NCBI RefSeq assembly: GCF_002259645.1
Contig: NZ_MWWV01000004.1
Span: forward strand, 310,001-374,000
Length of the DNA stretch: 64,000 bases
Direction of reading: 5' to 3'
DNA from: Bifidobacterium tissieri
GTDB lineage: Bacteria; Actinomycetota; Actinomycetes; Actinomycetales; Bifidobacteriaceae
The notes beneath the pieces were generated by a model that did not search any database, had not been told where the DNA came from, and saw nothing but the letters and a program-made list of their open reading frames with translations. Position 1 is the first letter of the stretch, and every line of letters begins with the position of its first letter. Shown here piece by piece: positions 8,590 through 17,099 of the stretch. Both the position numbers and the translations under genes were made by a program.

Positions 8590-9177
8590 TCAGGACGGAA
8601 ACCGCATGGTGTTCTCATCCAGCCGGTACCCGGTGGCGCGTATTGACTCTAGGTAGTCGCGCATGCCGGCGATATGAAGGTTGCCGGCGCGTTCGGGTCC
8701 GCCTTGGCAGATGAGCGGCGAATACGCGTAGCATTCGCCGTACTGCGGAATGGGCAGGCGCCGTCGGACCGTCTTATAGCCACGCATGCCGAGCACCTGG
8801 CGTTGGAAGTGTTCGTCCGGAATGTTCGCGAAATAGTATTCGATCATGGAACTGCGGGTCATGCTGTTGCGGAACTGCAACGTCTCCACGCACCGCATCT
8901 GCCCGTTCCACACGATCAGGTCGCCGAACGCGGTCGCCAGTATGGGGGTTACCGACTGTTTGAGCCAGAACGGCTGGTACAACAGGTTGGTCAGAGCCAT
9001 CCATTCACCGGGGTCGATGGTGCGCAGGTAACCGTTGCAGAATACGCCGAGCCCCCAGCGTCGCCAGACGTCGATGATTTGGACGGGAAGGTCCCGCCAG
9101 CGGTCGAATGCGCTGGCAGGCATTGGGGCAGACGGGGCGAAGTCGTTGAAGCAGCTGCGATCGTTTGGATCGACCAT
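8590..9177 (-). CDS. GAD-like / DUF1851 (Tdi1-type immunity) domain protein
   Basis: 195 residues from ATG 9177, preceded by GAGGGGAGA. The sequence WRRWGLGVFCNGYLRTIDPGEW near residue 40, followed by TPILATAFGDLIVWNGQMRCVETLQFRNS, is the pattern of the GAD-like plus DUF1851 pair, a family that includes the immunity protein Tdi1, which neutralises a DNase type VI effector. Many Gram-positive members are stand-alone. No toxin gene is adjacent: neighbours are a repeat and a nitrilase-family gene. It may be an orphan immunity protein or have another role. Confidence 0.65.
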   Translation of the reverse strand: MVDPNDRSCFNDFAPSAPMPASAFDRWRDLPVQIIDVWRRWGLGVFCNGYLRTIDPGEWMALTNLLYQPFWLKQSVTPILATAFGDLIVWNGQMRCVETLQFRNSMTRSSMIEYYFANIPDEHFQRQVLGMRGYKTVRRRLPIPQYGECYAYSPLICQGGPERAGNLHIAGMRDYLESIRATGYRLDENTMRFPS

Positions 9178-9224
9178 TCGTGTCTCCCCTCTCGGCGGTT
9201 GTACCACTGCAGTTGATTATCCGC

Positions 9225-10133
9225 CTATCGCAACACCGGATCCGCGAACCGGCGGTTGTCCAGCACGGGAAGCGTTCGGCGGGCATCGGCGAGCGCGGCA
9301 CGGTCCAGCGTTGCGGTAATCATCTCCGCTTCGGAATCTCCCGCCTGCGCGATCACCTCGCCAAGCGGTCCGATAATGCGACTGCAGCCGATGTTGCGCT
9401 TGCTCACCTCGCTGCATGCCAGCACGTAGCAGGTGTTCTCCACCGCCCGGGCCGCGGTCATCAGCGACCAATGGTACTCCTTGGCGGCACCTCGCACCCA
9501 TGCGGCGCTCACCACGATCGCGTCGGCGCCGCGCACTGCCAGCGAGCGCGCGGTTTCGGGGAATCGCACGTCGTAGCAGGTCATCACGCCGATCTTCCAC
9601 CCGTCGATATCCACGATTGGCGGTAGTTCGGTTCCGGGCCGGACCACGTCGGATTCACGGGCGGCGAACGCATCGTACAGGTGCAGTTTGCGATACGACG
9701 CAATGATCTCGCCGTCGCGGATCACCAGGAACATGTTGGATACGCGGGGACTCCTTGCACGCAGGGGCTCCTGTCCCAGCTCCTGTGCCTGGTCATCGCC
9801 ACTCCCCACATCCCCAGCGTTCTCCGCGCTCCCATCCGCCTTCACGTCCGGAGCCTCGAGTGCATGCACGGTCCCCATCAACGCAATCCCTCGCTCGGCG
9901 CTGATCCGGCGCAACCCCCGCACGAACGACCCGTCCAACGGCTGCGCGTGGGCCGCCGCGAATCCATCGTCATCCCCATCACGCGCGATCAGCCCTTCCG
10001 GCAACACCAGCAGCCGAGCACTTCGTGCCGCGGCATCGCCGGCGAATCCGTCGATGATCTCCAGATTCCGATCCGGATCCTGCGCCACCGTAAACTGTGC
10101 CACCGCCACTGCCAACCGATTCGTCATTGCCAT
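9225..10133 (-). CDS. Carbon-nitrogen hydrolase, Nit/omega-amidase type
   Basis: 302 residues from ATG 10133; a second ATG follows two codons later and the ribosome site is weak. All three catalytic elements of the nitrilase superfamily are present: Glu in VLPEGL, Lys in YRKLHLYD, Cys in TCYDVRFPE. The YRKLHLYDAF and CYDVRFPE wording is closest to the Nit1/YbeM group, which hydrolyses deaminated glutathione or similar omega-amides, a metabolite-repair role. An Ala/Asp/Gly-rich insertion (about residues 100-130) separates the first two elements. It lies 66 bp upstream of a convergent-free kinase gene stop and is probably monocistronic. Substrate not established. Confidence 0.8.
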   Translation of the reverse strand: MAMTNRLAVAVAQFTVAQDPDRNLEIIDGFAGDAAARSARLLVLPEGLIARDGDDDGFAAAHAQPLDGSFVRGLRRISAERGIALMGTVHALEAPDVKADGSAENAGDVGSGDDQAQELGQEPLRARSPRVSNMFLVIRDGEIIASYRKLHLYDAFAARESDVVRPGTELPPIVDIDGWKIGVMTCYDVRFPETARSLAVRGADAIVVSAAWVRGAAKEYHWSLMTAARAVENTCYVLACSEVSKRNIGCSRIIGPLGEVIAQAGDSEAEMITATLDRAALADARRTLPVLDNRRFADPVLR

Positions 10134-10198
10134 ACACCCATAGTATGACCATGCCAGCGGTATGACCGTGCCCACGAAGCCATAAGCAATCCGCAGAC

Positions 10199-11095
10199 CT
10201 ACGCCCACGACGCGAACGCCGAACGGAAAGCTTCCGCGGCTTCGGGGGTGCTGCCGTAGGGGCGGCCGATGCCGATCAGGCGTTTGAGGCATTGCATCTG
10301 CGGGGCAGTGAGATCGAGTTCGTCGTACCATGCCGTGCCACGCGCGCGTCCCGACTGACGTTCGAGGCCGTCGCACGAATACATGAGATACAGCAGCACG
10401 TCGGCGAATCGGGCATGGTCGATGTCGATGCCCATGCCGATGCCGCTGGAATCCGACATATCCGACATGTATCGTGCCAATCCGAAGTCGATCAGCGATA
10501 CGCGCTCGCCATCGTCCATGATGTTCGACAGGCTGATGTCCCCGTGGATCACGCTACGACTGTGGATATAGGTCAGCACGTCGAACATCTGCGTGCCGAT
10601 GCGATGGATTTCGGCGCGGGAGAATGATTTGTGCCGGTCGAACAGCCAGGTTTTCAGCGTGATGCCCGGCTGGCATGACAGCACGAAATAGTATCCGCTG
10701 CGGTCGTTGATCACGCCCAACAGTTCCGGCACGGACGGGTGTGACAGTCCGGAGAGGATCACCGCCTCGTAATGGTTGTTGCCGGCATTGCGTTTATGCA
10801 TCCGACGACGGAATCGTTTGAGGACCACACGACGACCGTCCGAACCGTCCGAGTCATCCGAACCGTCTACGCCGCCCGAGTTGGCCGAACCATCCGAACC
10901 GTCCGATGATTCCGCCAGCAAACACACGCCGTATCGGCCGCCGCCCAGACGACGGATCACGCGGTATTCACCGATGGAATGGTTGGATCGGCCGGGAACG
11001 GGTAATCGGGCGAACGCCCGGGAACGCAGGTCGTCCAGCAGATCGAGCAACAGCCCGAACGTGCTGGACACGACGACAACGATTCTGGACAACAT
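10199..11095 (-). CDS. Serine/threonine protein kinase with a repeat-encoded acidic loop
   Basis: 298 residues. Hanks-type kinase motifs are in order: Gly-rich loop LGGGRYG (about 51-57), VLK lysine, catalytic HGDISLSN, DFG, and a short C-lobe. HGD replaces the more common HRD, as in lipopolysaccharide-kinase-like and RIO-like relatives. Between the Gly-rich loop and the Lys strand is a 25-residue Ser/Asp/Gly insertion, encoded by a minisatellite-like run (about 10833-10915) of 9-bp units related to GAACCGTCC on +. No membrane helix or extracellular sensor is seen. It follows the zinc-ribbon gene by 38 bp, so the two are probably one transcript. Confidence 0.85.
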   Translation of the reverse strand: MLSRIVVVVSSTFGLLLDLLDDLRSRAFARLPVPGRSNHSIGEYRVIRRLGGGRYGVCLLAESSDGSDGSANSGGVDGSDDSDGSDGRRVVLKRFRRRMHKRNAGNNHYEAVILSGLSHPSVPELLGVINDRSGYYFVLSCQPGITLKTWLFDRHKSFSRAEIHRIGTQMFDVLTYIHSRSVIHGDISLSNIMDDGERVSLIDFGLARYMSDMSDSSGIGMGIDIDHARFADVLLYLMYSCDGLERQSGRARGTAWYDELDLTAPQMQCLKRLIGIGRPYGSTPEAAEAFRSAFASWA

Positions 11096-11133
11096 CGATA
11101 TAAGTCATACTCCTGCGGTTCCGAGGAAAACGC

Positions 11134-11631
11134 TCACTGTTGCGACGGGGCCCCGCATTCCATGCAGAACTTGGCGCCCGGGCTCAGCGGCTTGCCGCAG
11201 CTGCCGCAGAACGTGGCGTTCGCCGTCATCTTCGCGCCGCAACCGAGGCAGAACTTGGATCCGGCGGGAACCACCGTGCCGCACTGCGCACAGGTCAGAC
11301 CGGCGGCCGAACCGGCACCGGCACCACCGGGCAGACTGCGATGCTGCGGCGTTGCGGGAACCTGCGGCTGCGCATACTGCTGCGGGGTCTGCTGCTGCGT
11401 ATATCCCTGCGGATACTGCGGACGCTGGCCCTGCGGATACTGCTGATATCCCTGCGGATACTGGGGATACCCCTGTGCCGGATACTGCTGCGGATAGGTC
11501 GCATATCCGGCGTCGGAACTCGACATGCTTCCGAACATGCCGAACAGACCCTTCTTCCGGTAGTGATTGCGTCCCTGATACCGATTCGGATACCTTCTGC
11601 TACTGCTTGATCCGAAGAAACCACTCATCAT
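11134..11631 (-). CDS. Zinc-ribbon protein with a Tyr-Pro-Gln-rich low-complexity region
   Basis: 165 residues; AGGAGGG directly precedes a double ATG, so initiation may be at 11631 or 11628. A basic N-terminus (RRYPNRYQGRNHYRKK) precedes about 60 residues rich in YPQ/GYPQ. The C-terminus has four CxxC pairs (CAQC, CLGC, CGSC, CMEC), giving two zinc ribbons of the DZR type. Such modules commonly accompany bacterial Ser/Thr kinases and FHA proteins. The YPQ tract is disordered and condensate-prone by composition. Proposed substrate or adaptor of the kinase next to it (inference). Confidence 0.75.
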   Translation of the reverse strand: MMSGFFGSSSSRRYPNRYQGRNHYRKKGLFGMFGSMSSSDAGYATYPQQYPAQGYPQYPQGYQQYPQGQRPQYPQGYTQQQTPQQYAQPQVPATPQHRSLPGGAGAGSAAGLTCAQCGTVVPAGSKFCLGCGAKMTANATFCGSCGKPLSPGAKFCMECGAPSQQ

Positions 11632-11820
11632 GCCCTCCTAACGATTGCGCGACCGGCTCGCAACAACATATCGTCACGAATACGCACCGCGTCGCACATC
11701 GGAATGTACGCGGACCATTGCGCACCCCCAATTACCCGTATTGTAACCCACTGTTCGAAATACGAGACCGCAGTACTCTGATCGCGGACATGGGCCACGT
11801 CCGGCATACCTCGTCATCGT

Positions 11821-11966
11821 TTCACTGCGGGTTCGGCGACGAATGGACAGCAACCCGCAGCACAGACAGGGCTACACTGCAGGTCCAACACAATCGATCA
11901 ACAAACCCGCAGTAAAGGCCGGTCTACACTGCGGATCCGACGCATTCGATCGACAAACCCGCAGCG
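11821..11966. repeat. Three tandem hairpin units ahead of the activase gene
   Basis: Three imperfect copies, each about 45-55 bp, with the plan CTGCGGGTT - spacer - AACCCGCAG. Copy 1 (about 11825-11860) has perfect 9-bp arms. Copies 2 (about 11876-11918) and 3 (about 11929-11964) keep the right arm and vary the left (CTGCAGGT, CTGCGGAT). Each contains a GATCGA- or GACGAA-type spacer. The rest of 11632-12166 holds a perfect 12-bp palindrome GGCCGATCGGCC at 12068-12079 and no gene. Confidence 0.75.
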
Positions 11967-12166
11967 GAGCATACTCCCACAGCCCCATTCCATTCCACCC
12001 CTATCATCAAGGGAAACGCTATACGTCAGATAACGCCGTCCTTCGCTATTTCGTGACGTTGATTACAGGCCGATCGGCCACCGTGTCGAGGACATATCCC
12101 CGAACGCACACGGACCTATCCTTGATGCCAATCCGAACACAAAGACAAGGAAAGGAGGTCCGACCG

Positions 12167-12949
12167 ATGAGCGGAAGAACCCCATACGTGTTCAACATCC
12201 AGCACTTCTCCACGCACGACGGCCCCGGAGTACGCACCACAGTGTTCTTCAAAGGCTGCCCGCTGCGCTGCGAATGGTGCCACAATCCGGAAAGCCAGCT
12301 GTTCACGCCGGAGATCATGACCGACAAGGACGGCAAGATCGAACACATCGGCAAACAGTACACCATCGACGAACTCATGAAGGACGTGCTCAAGGATCAC
12401 ATGATCTACGACCAGTCCGGCGGCGGCGTCACACTGTCCGGCGGCGAGGTGCTGGCCATGGATCACGACTACATCATGGAATTCGTGCGACGGCTTGACG
12501 AACAGGAGATCAGCATCGGCATCGACACATGCGGCGTGGCGGCCAGCAAAACCGTCGAAGAGATGTGCGATTACGCCGATTTCTTCCTCTACGATCTCAA
12601 ATTCATCGACAACGATCTGCACAAGCGGTACACGGGCGGCTCGAACCACCTGGTGCTCAAGAACCTGAAGATCCTCGCGGAGAACAACGCGCGCATCTTC
12701 CTGCGACTCATCATGCTGCCCGGCATCAACACCGGCAAGGACATGATCGAACGCACCATGCTGTGGCTGCGCACGAACCACATCCCCGTCGAACAGGTCG
12801 ACATCCTGCCCTACCACAAGTTCGGCATGGACAAGTACGCCAAACTCGGGCGCAAGGCGATCTACTTCGAGGTGCCGAAGGACGAGCAGATGGAGGAGAT
12901 CAAGACCGAGATCGAAAAGTTCTACGACAACGTGACCATCGGAGGATGA
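12167..12949 (+). CDS. Glycyl-radical enzyme activase (radical SAM), predicted partner of HypD
   Basis: 260 residues. The start at ATG 12167 follows GGAAAGGAGG; the frame is open upstream through the hairpin repeats, but that part is not protein-like. The radical-SAM cluster ligands are Cys31, Cys35 and Cys38 (CPLRCEWC), with THDGPGVRTTVFFKG before them and GGGVTLSGGEVL after, both standard in activases. No extra ferredoxin insert follows the cluster, so it is PflA-sized rather than the longer form. It would use SAM to make the glycyl radical on its partner. The only glycyl-radical enzyme in the window, HypD, lies 0.8 kb downstream on the same strand. Confidence 0.9.
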   Translation: MSGRTPYVFNIQHFSTHDGPGVRTTVFFKGCPLRCEWCHNPESQLFTPEIMTDKDGKIEHIGKQYTIDELMKDVLKDHMIYDQSGGGVTLSGGEVLAMDHDYIMEFVRRLDEQEISIGIDTCGVAASKTVEEMCDYADFFLYDLKFIDNDLHKRYTGGSNHLVLKNLKILAENNARIFLRLIMLPGINTGKDMIERTMLWLRTNHIPVEQVDILPYHKFGMDKYAKLGRKAIYFEVPKDEQMEEIKTEIEKFYDNVTIGG

Positions 12950-13228
12950 CGCCGGCGGGCGGGAGCAGCAAACGAAAAGCACGGCCGTGTCTCGTACCCA
13001 TAGGCGATCACCATGGCGAACCAGGCGGGCATAGGCACTCGCCGTCACCTCGTCCAGCATGTTGCCGAACTGTAACATGAAAACGTCGCACGACACATAG
13101 AACGGTTCCGTACCGCGCTATGATGACGGCAACGATCCGATGAAACGACCGGGCACGACCCGGCACGGACCAACGGACCAACACATAACCTGACAAACAG
13201 CAGACAATCACAACGAAAGGGGGCACGG

Positions 13229-13402
13229 ATGATCACCACGACTGACCAGCGCAACGAGCGCGACGATTTCAGCGGCCACGGATGCAAATTCCAGTCCGTG
13301 CGCTCCGACGCATGTTCCGGAAACGGCAACGTGCTGTACTCGCGCAAGCGCAGCAAGGCGCATCCCGGCGCACGCAGCGGGGCTGAAACCATTCTCAAAT
13401 AG
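13229..13402 (+). CDS. 57-aa small protein between activase and HypD
   Basis: ATG at 13229 is preceded by CGAAAGGGGG at good spacing, and the frame runs 57 codons to TAG. By my count 44 of 57 codons end in G or C, in line with genuine genes here. The protein starts MITTTDQRNERDDFSGHG, has two Cys (HGCKFQ and DACSGNG) and a basic second half with SRKRSKAH. It has no membrane segment. It is not a spare-part protein: no RVAGY-type glycyl-radical motif is present. No family recognised. Position suggests a role in HypD assembly or regulation, which is inference. Confidence 0.5.
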   Translation: MITTTDQRNERDDFSGHGCKFQSVRSDACSGNGNVLYSRKRSKAHPGARSGAETILK

Positions 13403-13521
13403 GCGTGATCCGTGCGACGAGGCGCGACACGATCCTCACTTCCCATGGCATTCGGACGATTCAACCGAAATCAACAACTGAAATCAGCAATCCGAATGAT
13501 CCGAATGCACTCCGGCACAGT

Positions 13522-13557
13522 ACGTATGCAGTACACGTTACGTATGCAGTGCACGTA
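13522..13557. promoter_or_regulatory. Tandem 18-bp direct repeats upstream of hypD
   Basis: ACGTATGCAGTACACGTT (13522-13539) is followed at once by ACGTATGCAGTGCACGTA (13540-13557). Each unit contains a near-palindromic GTACAC or GTGCAC core. The pair lies about 200 bp before the hypD start codon, in the 355-bp gap 13403-13757, and resembles a double activator or repressor site. No convincing promoter hexamers were assigned. Confidence 0.4.
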
Positions 13558-13757
13558 TTGAATACGACGATTCTGATCGGCAATCCCGTCTGAGCGGTTT
13601 CAGTCCTTTGAGGTCCCTTGAGGCTCTCAGGGCTCCAGTTCTCAGACCCCTCGGTCGTCCGTCAAGATCCACCGCATCACACGAGCCGCATACGTCTTCC
13701 GCCGATCCTCGATACTCACCAACCAGCAATGCTCATTCTCACGAAGGGGAATCCATC

Positions 13758-16184
13758 ATGACCACCGCAACCATCACGCCGACCGACACCGTCACCGGCA
13801 TCGACTGGAACGAAAAGCGCGGCTCCACCATGCGCACCAAGCGTCTGCGCGAGCTGAGCGAAACCACGCATCCGAGCATCTCGCTCGAACGAGCCCTCAT
13901 CGAAACCGACGTCTACAAGCAGTACGAGGGAAAGGTGCCCACGCCCGTACTGCGCGGCCTGTTCTTCAAGACGCTCATGGAGCAGCGCACGCTGTACCTG
14001 GGCGACGACGAGCTGATCGTCGGCGAGAAGGGCGTGGGACCGCAGTCCGCTCCCACGTTCCCGGAACTGTGCTGCCACAGCCTCCAGGACTTCGACAACA
14101 TGAACAACCGCGAGCACGTTTCCTTCTCCGTCACCGAAGAACAGAAGGAGATCCAGCGCGATGTCATCATCCCGTTCTGGCAGGAGCGCGCCACCATGAC
14201 TAAGATGATGGACGCGCTGCCCGAATCCTGGCACCTGCTGTTCGAGGGCGGCATGTTCACCGAATTCATGGCCCAGCGCGGACCGGGCCACACCGTGGCC
14301 GACGGCAAGATCTACCACACCGGATACCTCGACTTCATGAAGCGCATCGACGACGAGCTCGCCGCCATCGACTACAACAACGACATGGAAGCCGAACACA
14401 AGGAGGCCGAGCTCAAGGGTATGCGACTGGTGTGCGAGGGCATGATCATTCTCGGCCAGCGCTACGCCGCGCTCGCACGCGAGAAGGCCGCCGAATGCGA
14501 CGACCCGGTGCGACGCGAGGAGCTCGAGCAGATCGCCGCGGTGTGCGACTGGGTGCCCGCCCACGCGCCGCGTACCTTCCGCGAGGCCATCCAGATGTAC
14601 TGGTTCACCCACATCGGCGTGACCAGCGAGATGAACAACTGGGACTCCTACTCCCCCGGCAAGTTCGACCAGCACCTCGAGCCCTTCTACAACAAGGAGA
14701 TCGCCGACGGTACGCTCACCCGAGAACAGGCGCGCGAATACCTTGAGTGCCTGTGGGTGAAGTTCAACAACCAGCCGGCACCGCCGAAGGTGGGCATCAC
14801 GCTCAAGGAGTCCGCCACCTACACCGACTTCTGCAACTTCAACACCGGAGCCCTGCGCCCGGACGGCACCTGCGGCGTGAGCGACGTGAGCTACCTGATC
14901 CTCGAAGTCATGGACGAGATGAAGCTGCTGCAGCCGAGCTCCAACGTGCAGATCAGCCGCAAGACCCCGGAGCACTTCCTGCACGAGGCCGTGAAGATCA
15001 GCCGCAAGGGATGGGGACAGCCGGCGTTCTACAACTCCGACGCCATCATCCAGGAGCTGCTGAACATGGGCAAGTCGCTCGACGACGCCCGCGAATCCGG
15101 CATCGCTTCCGGCTGCGTGGAGACCGGCACCGCCGGCAAGGAAGCGTACGTGCTCACCGGCTACCTCAACGTTCCGAAGGTGCTCGAACTGGTGATGTAC
15201 CGCGGCTACGACCACTACACCAACAAGAAGATCGGCATCGACTGCGGCGACCCGCGCGACTTCGCCAGCTTCGACGAGCTGTACGCCGCGTTCGAGAAGG
15301 AGCTCAAGTACGTCACCGATATCAAGGTGGCCGGCAACAACTTCATCGAGCGTCTGTTCATGGACACCATGCCGGTGCCGCTGCTGTCCGTGATCACCGA
15401 CGACTGCATCGCCAAGGCCAAGGACTACAACTGCGGCGGCGCTCGCTACAACACGAGCTACATCCAGTGCGTGGGCATGGGCACGATCACCGACTCGCTG
15501 ACCGTGTTCAAGAAGCAGGTGTTCGAGGACAAGCGCTTCTCCATGGGCGAGGTGCTCGACGCCTGCGAGGCCGACTTCAAGGGCTATGACGACATGTTCG
15601 ATCAGGTGTTCAACCACACTCCGAAGTACGGCAACGACGACGACTACGCCGATGACGTGCTGCGCTCGGTGTCCGAGTCCCTGCAGAAGATCGTGGCCGG
15701 TCGTCCGACTCCGAAGGGCTCCAAGACCATCGTGGAGTTCCTGCCGACCACCTGCCACGTGTACTTCGGCCAAACCATGATCGCCTCCCCGAACGGCCGT
15801 CACGAGCACATCGCACTGCCCGACGGCATCGCCCCGGAGAAGGGCGCGGATGTCAACGGCCCGACCGCAGTGATCCGCTCCGCGGCGAAGATGGACCAGC
15901 TCAAGACCGGTGGCGCGCTGCTCAACCAGAAGTTCACGCCGCAGGTGGTGGCTGGAAAGAAGGGCATCCTCGGCATGAGCGCCCTGATCCGCAGCTACTT
16001 CGCCATGGACGGACACCACATCCAGTTCAACGTGATCGACCGCGCCACGCTGATCGATGCGCAGAAGCACCCGGAGCAGTACAAGGACCTGATTGTCCGC
16101 GTGGCCGGTTATTCCGACTACTTCAACAACCTGGACAAGGCCCTGCAGGACGAGATCATCGCCCGCACCGAGCAGTCCCTGTGA
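13758..16184 (+). CDS. hypD: trans-4-hydroxy-L-proline dehydratase, glycyl-radical enzyme
   Basis: 808 residues from ATG 13758 (GAAGGGGA before it). HypD removes water from trans-4-hydroxy-L-proline by radical chemistry to give pyrroline-5-carboxylate. The active-site loop is SGCVETG with thiyl Cys453 and base Glu455; the glycyl radical is Gly784 in RVAGYS. The Cys-to-Gly distance, 331 residues, equals that in Clostridioides difficile HypD (Cys434, Gly765). Tyr469, Thr664 (PTTCHVYFG) and Asp296 (NNWDSYSPG) fall where HypD Tyr450, Thr645 and Asp278 bind substrate. Pyruvate formate-lyase is excluded because it has adjacent Cys-Cys, and choline TMA-lyase because it has GCVEP. The prd genes nearby support the assignment. 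Confidence 0.88.
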   Translation: MTTATITPTDTVTGIDWNEKRGSTMRTKRLRELSETTHPSISLERALIETDVYKQYEGKVPTPVLRGLFFKTLMEQRTLYLGDDELIVGEKGVGPQSAPTFPELCCHSLQDFDNMNNREHVSFSVTEEQKEIQRDVIIPFWQERATMTKMMDALPESWHLLFEGGMFTEFMAQRGPGHTVADGKIYHTGYLDFMKRIDDELAAIDYNNDMEAEHKEAELKGMRLVCEGMIILGQRYAALAREKAAECDDPVRREELEQIAAVCDWVPAHAPRTFREAIQMYWFTHIGVTSEMNNWDSYSPGKFDQHLEPFYNKEIADGTLTREQAREYLECLWVKFNNQPAPPKVGITLKESATYTDFCNFNTGALRPDGTCGVSDVSYLILEVMDEMKLLQPSSNVQISRKTPEHFLHEAVKISRKGWGQPAFYNSDAIIQELLNMGKSLDDARESGIASGCVETGTAGKEAYVLTGYLNVPKVLELVMYRGYDHYTNKKIGIDCGDPRDFASFDELYAAFEKELKYVTDIKVAGNNFIERLFMDTMPVPLLSVITDDCIAKAKDYNCGGARYNTSYIQCVGMGTITDSLTVFKKQVFEDKRFSMGEVLDACEADFKGYDDMFDQVFNHTPKYGNDDDYADDVLRSVSESLQKIVAGRPTPKGSKTIVEFLPTTCHVYFGQTMIASPNGRHEHIALPDGIAPEKGADVNGPTAVIRSAAKMDQLKTGGALLNQKFTPQVVAGKKGILGMSALIRSYFAMDGHHIQFNVIDRATLIDAQKHPEQYKDLIVRVAGYSDYFNNLDKALQDEIIARTEQSL

Positions 16185-16313
16185 CGCACCACCGGCATTC
16201 AGGATCGGCACCGAGCTGAGATAAGCATCAGGTGCTGCAACTTCATGTTGTACGCCGTGTAAAGTGCCGGAATCAACTCGTAACCAGTTCCGGCACTTCT
16301 CAGGCCAGAAGAG

Positions 16314-16379
16314 ACAGCCGAATGAAGACGATAGCTTCACACGCGAAACAGCACCGTCTTCATTCGGCTGTTTCTTTTC
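16314..16379 (+). terminator. Strong rho-independent terminator of hypD
   Basis: ACAGCCGAATGAAGACG (16314-16330) and CGTCTTCATTCGGCTGT (16355-16371) form a perfect 17-bp stem with a 24-nt loop, then TTCTTTTCT. A second, smaller perfect hairpin, AGTGCCGGAA/TTCCGGCACT, stands just before it at 16263-16297. Confidence 0.85.
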
Positions 16380-16675
16380 TCGTAAAGGCAAGAAACAAGA
16401 AAGGAGAAGACGACATACCCAAGTCCAAGTCCCAGATCAGGGCATGGCACAAGGCTCCCCAAGGAAGATCCCAATCCGAATCGAAAGTGCGACTTCCGGC
16501 AACGACCTGCCATAGCACAGGCGATCACGAAGGCTTGAAGGCGGAACAAATCCATGCGGTTTCGGATAAGTCACTAGGCTATTCGGCAATCCAATTAGGA
16601 AAAAACAACCGCAACAACCGCAATTCTTCGCAGCAATACCATATTCATTCGGCTTTTACCTATTGAGAACTGATC

Positions 16676-16866
16676 AATCTGCGAGTTCTGTGCGGATTCC
16701 GCGTCGTGCAGACACCAATCTGCGAGTTCTGTGCGGACAATTCTTAATATTTGAAGTACGAACCTTGAAATTCCAACGCTCATACTTCAAATATCACTCT
16801 TACAACGCACAGAACTCCGAGATTGGTGTCTGCAACATTAAGAAATCCGCACAGAACTCGAAGATT
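16676..16866. repeat. Fold-back element with nested inverted repeats
   Basis: A 191-bp sequence that folds on itself along most of its length. The left side holds two copies of AATCTGCGAGTTCTGTGCGG (16676 and 16718); the right side has two matching inverted copies ending at 16866. The inner arms 16708-16735 and 16806-16833 pair over 28 bp with about two mismatches. The centre has a perfect 12-bp hairpin, ATATTTGAAGTA/TACTTCAAATAT (16747-16758, 16783-16794). No open frame. The layout resembles the element at 36102-36238. Confidence 0.85.
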
Positions 16867-17099
16867 GCCTGCTAAATCCCCTAGCGTTCAGGTTCAACTC
16901 CAGTGATTCCGAGAATTTACCCACCACCTTGCCACCGGAGCAAGCACCCGCTCTTGACTACACCTACCGGCATGTTCCCAGACATCGACGCCATCGACCA
17001 GTCGCAGCATTGCAGTTCGGCGTACCGCCTTCTTTTCCGCCTTCCTTTACCCTTATGCTTTGTGAACATGCCATAAGGTCCACAAGGCAGCCATATCTC

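Noticed and set aside
11821-11966. CRISPR array
   Set aside because: Only three units, arms vary and spacers resemble each other; no cas genes in the window.
13758-16184. Pyruvate formate-lyase or choline TMA-lyase
   Set aside because: No adjacent Cys-Cys as in PflB and no GCVEP as in CutC. The GCVETG loop, 331-residue Cys-Gly spacing and Thr664 fit HypD better.
13716-16391. 891-codon open frame antisense to hypD
   Set aside because: High-G+C genes often give long antisense frames. The product is a Val/His/Leu/Asp-rich run without motifs, while the + frame has complete HypD residues.
16232-16666. 144-codon open frame after hypD
   Set aside because: It runs through two strong hairpins including the terminator, has no ribosome site, and shows non-gene codon usage.
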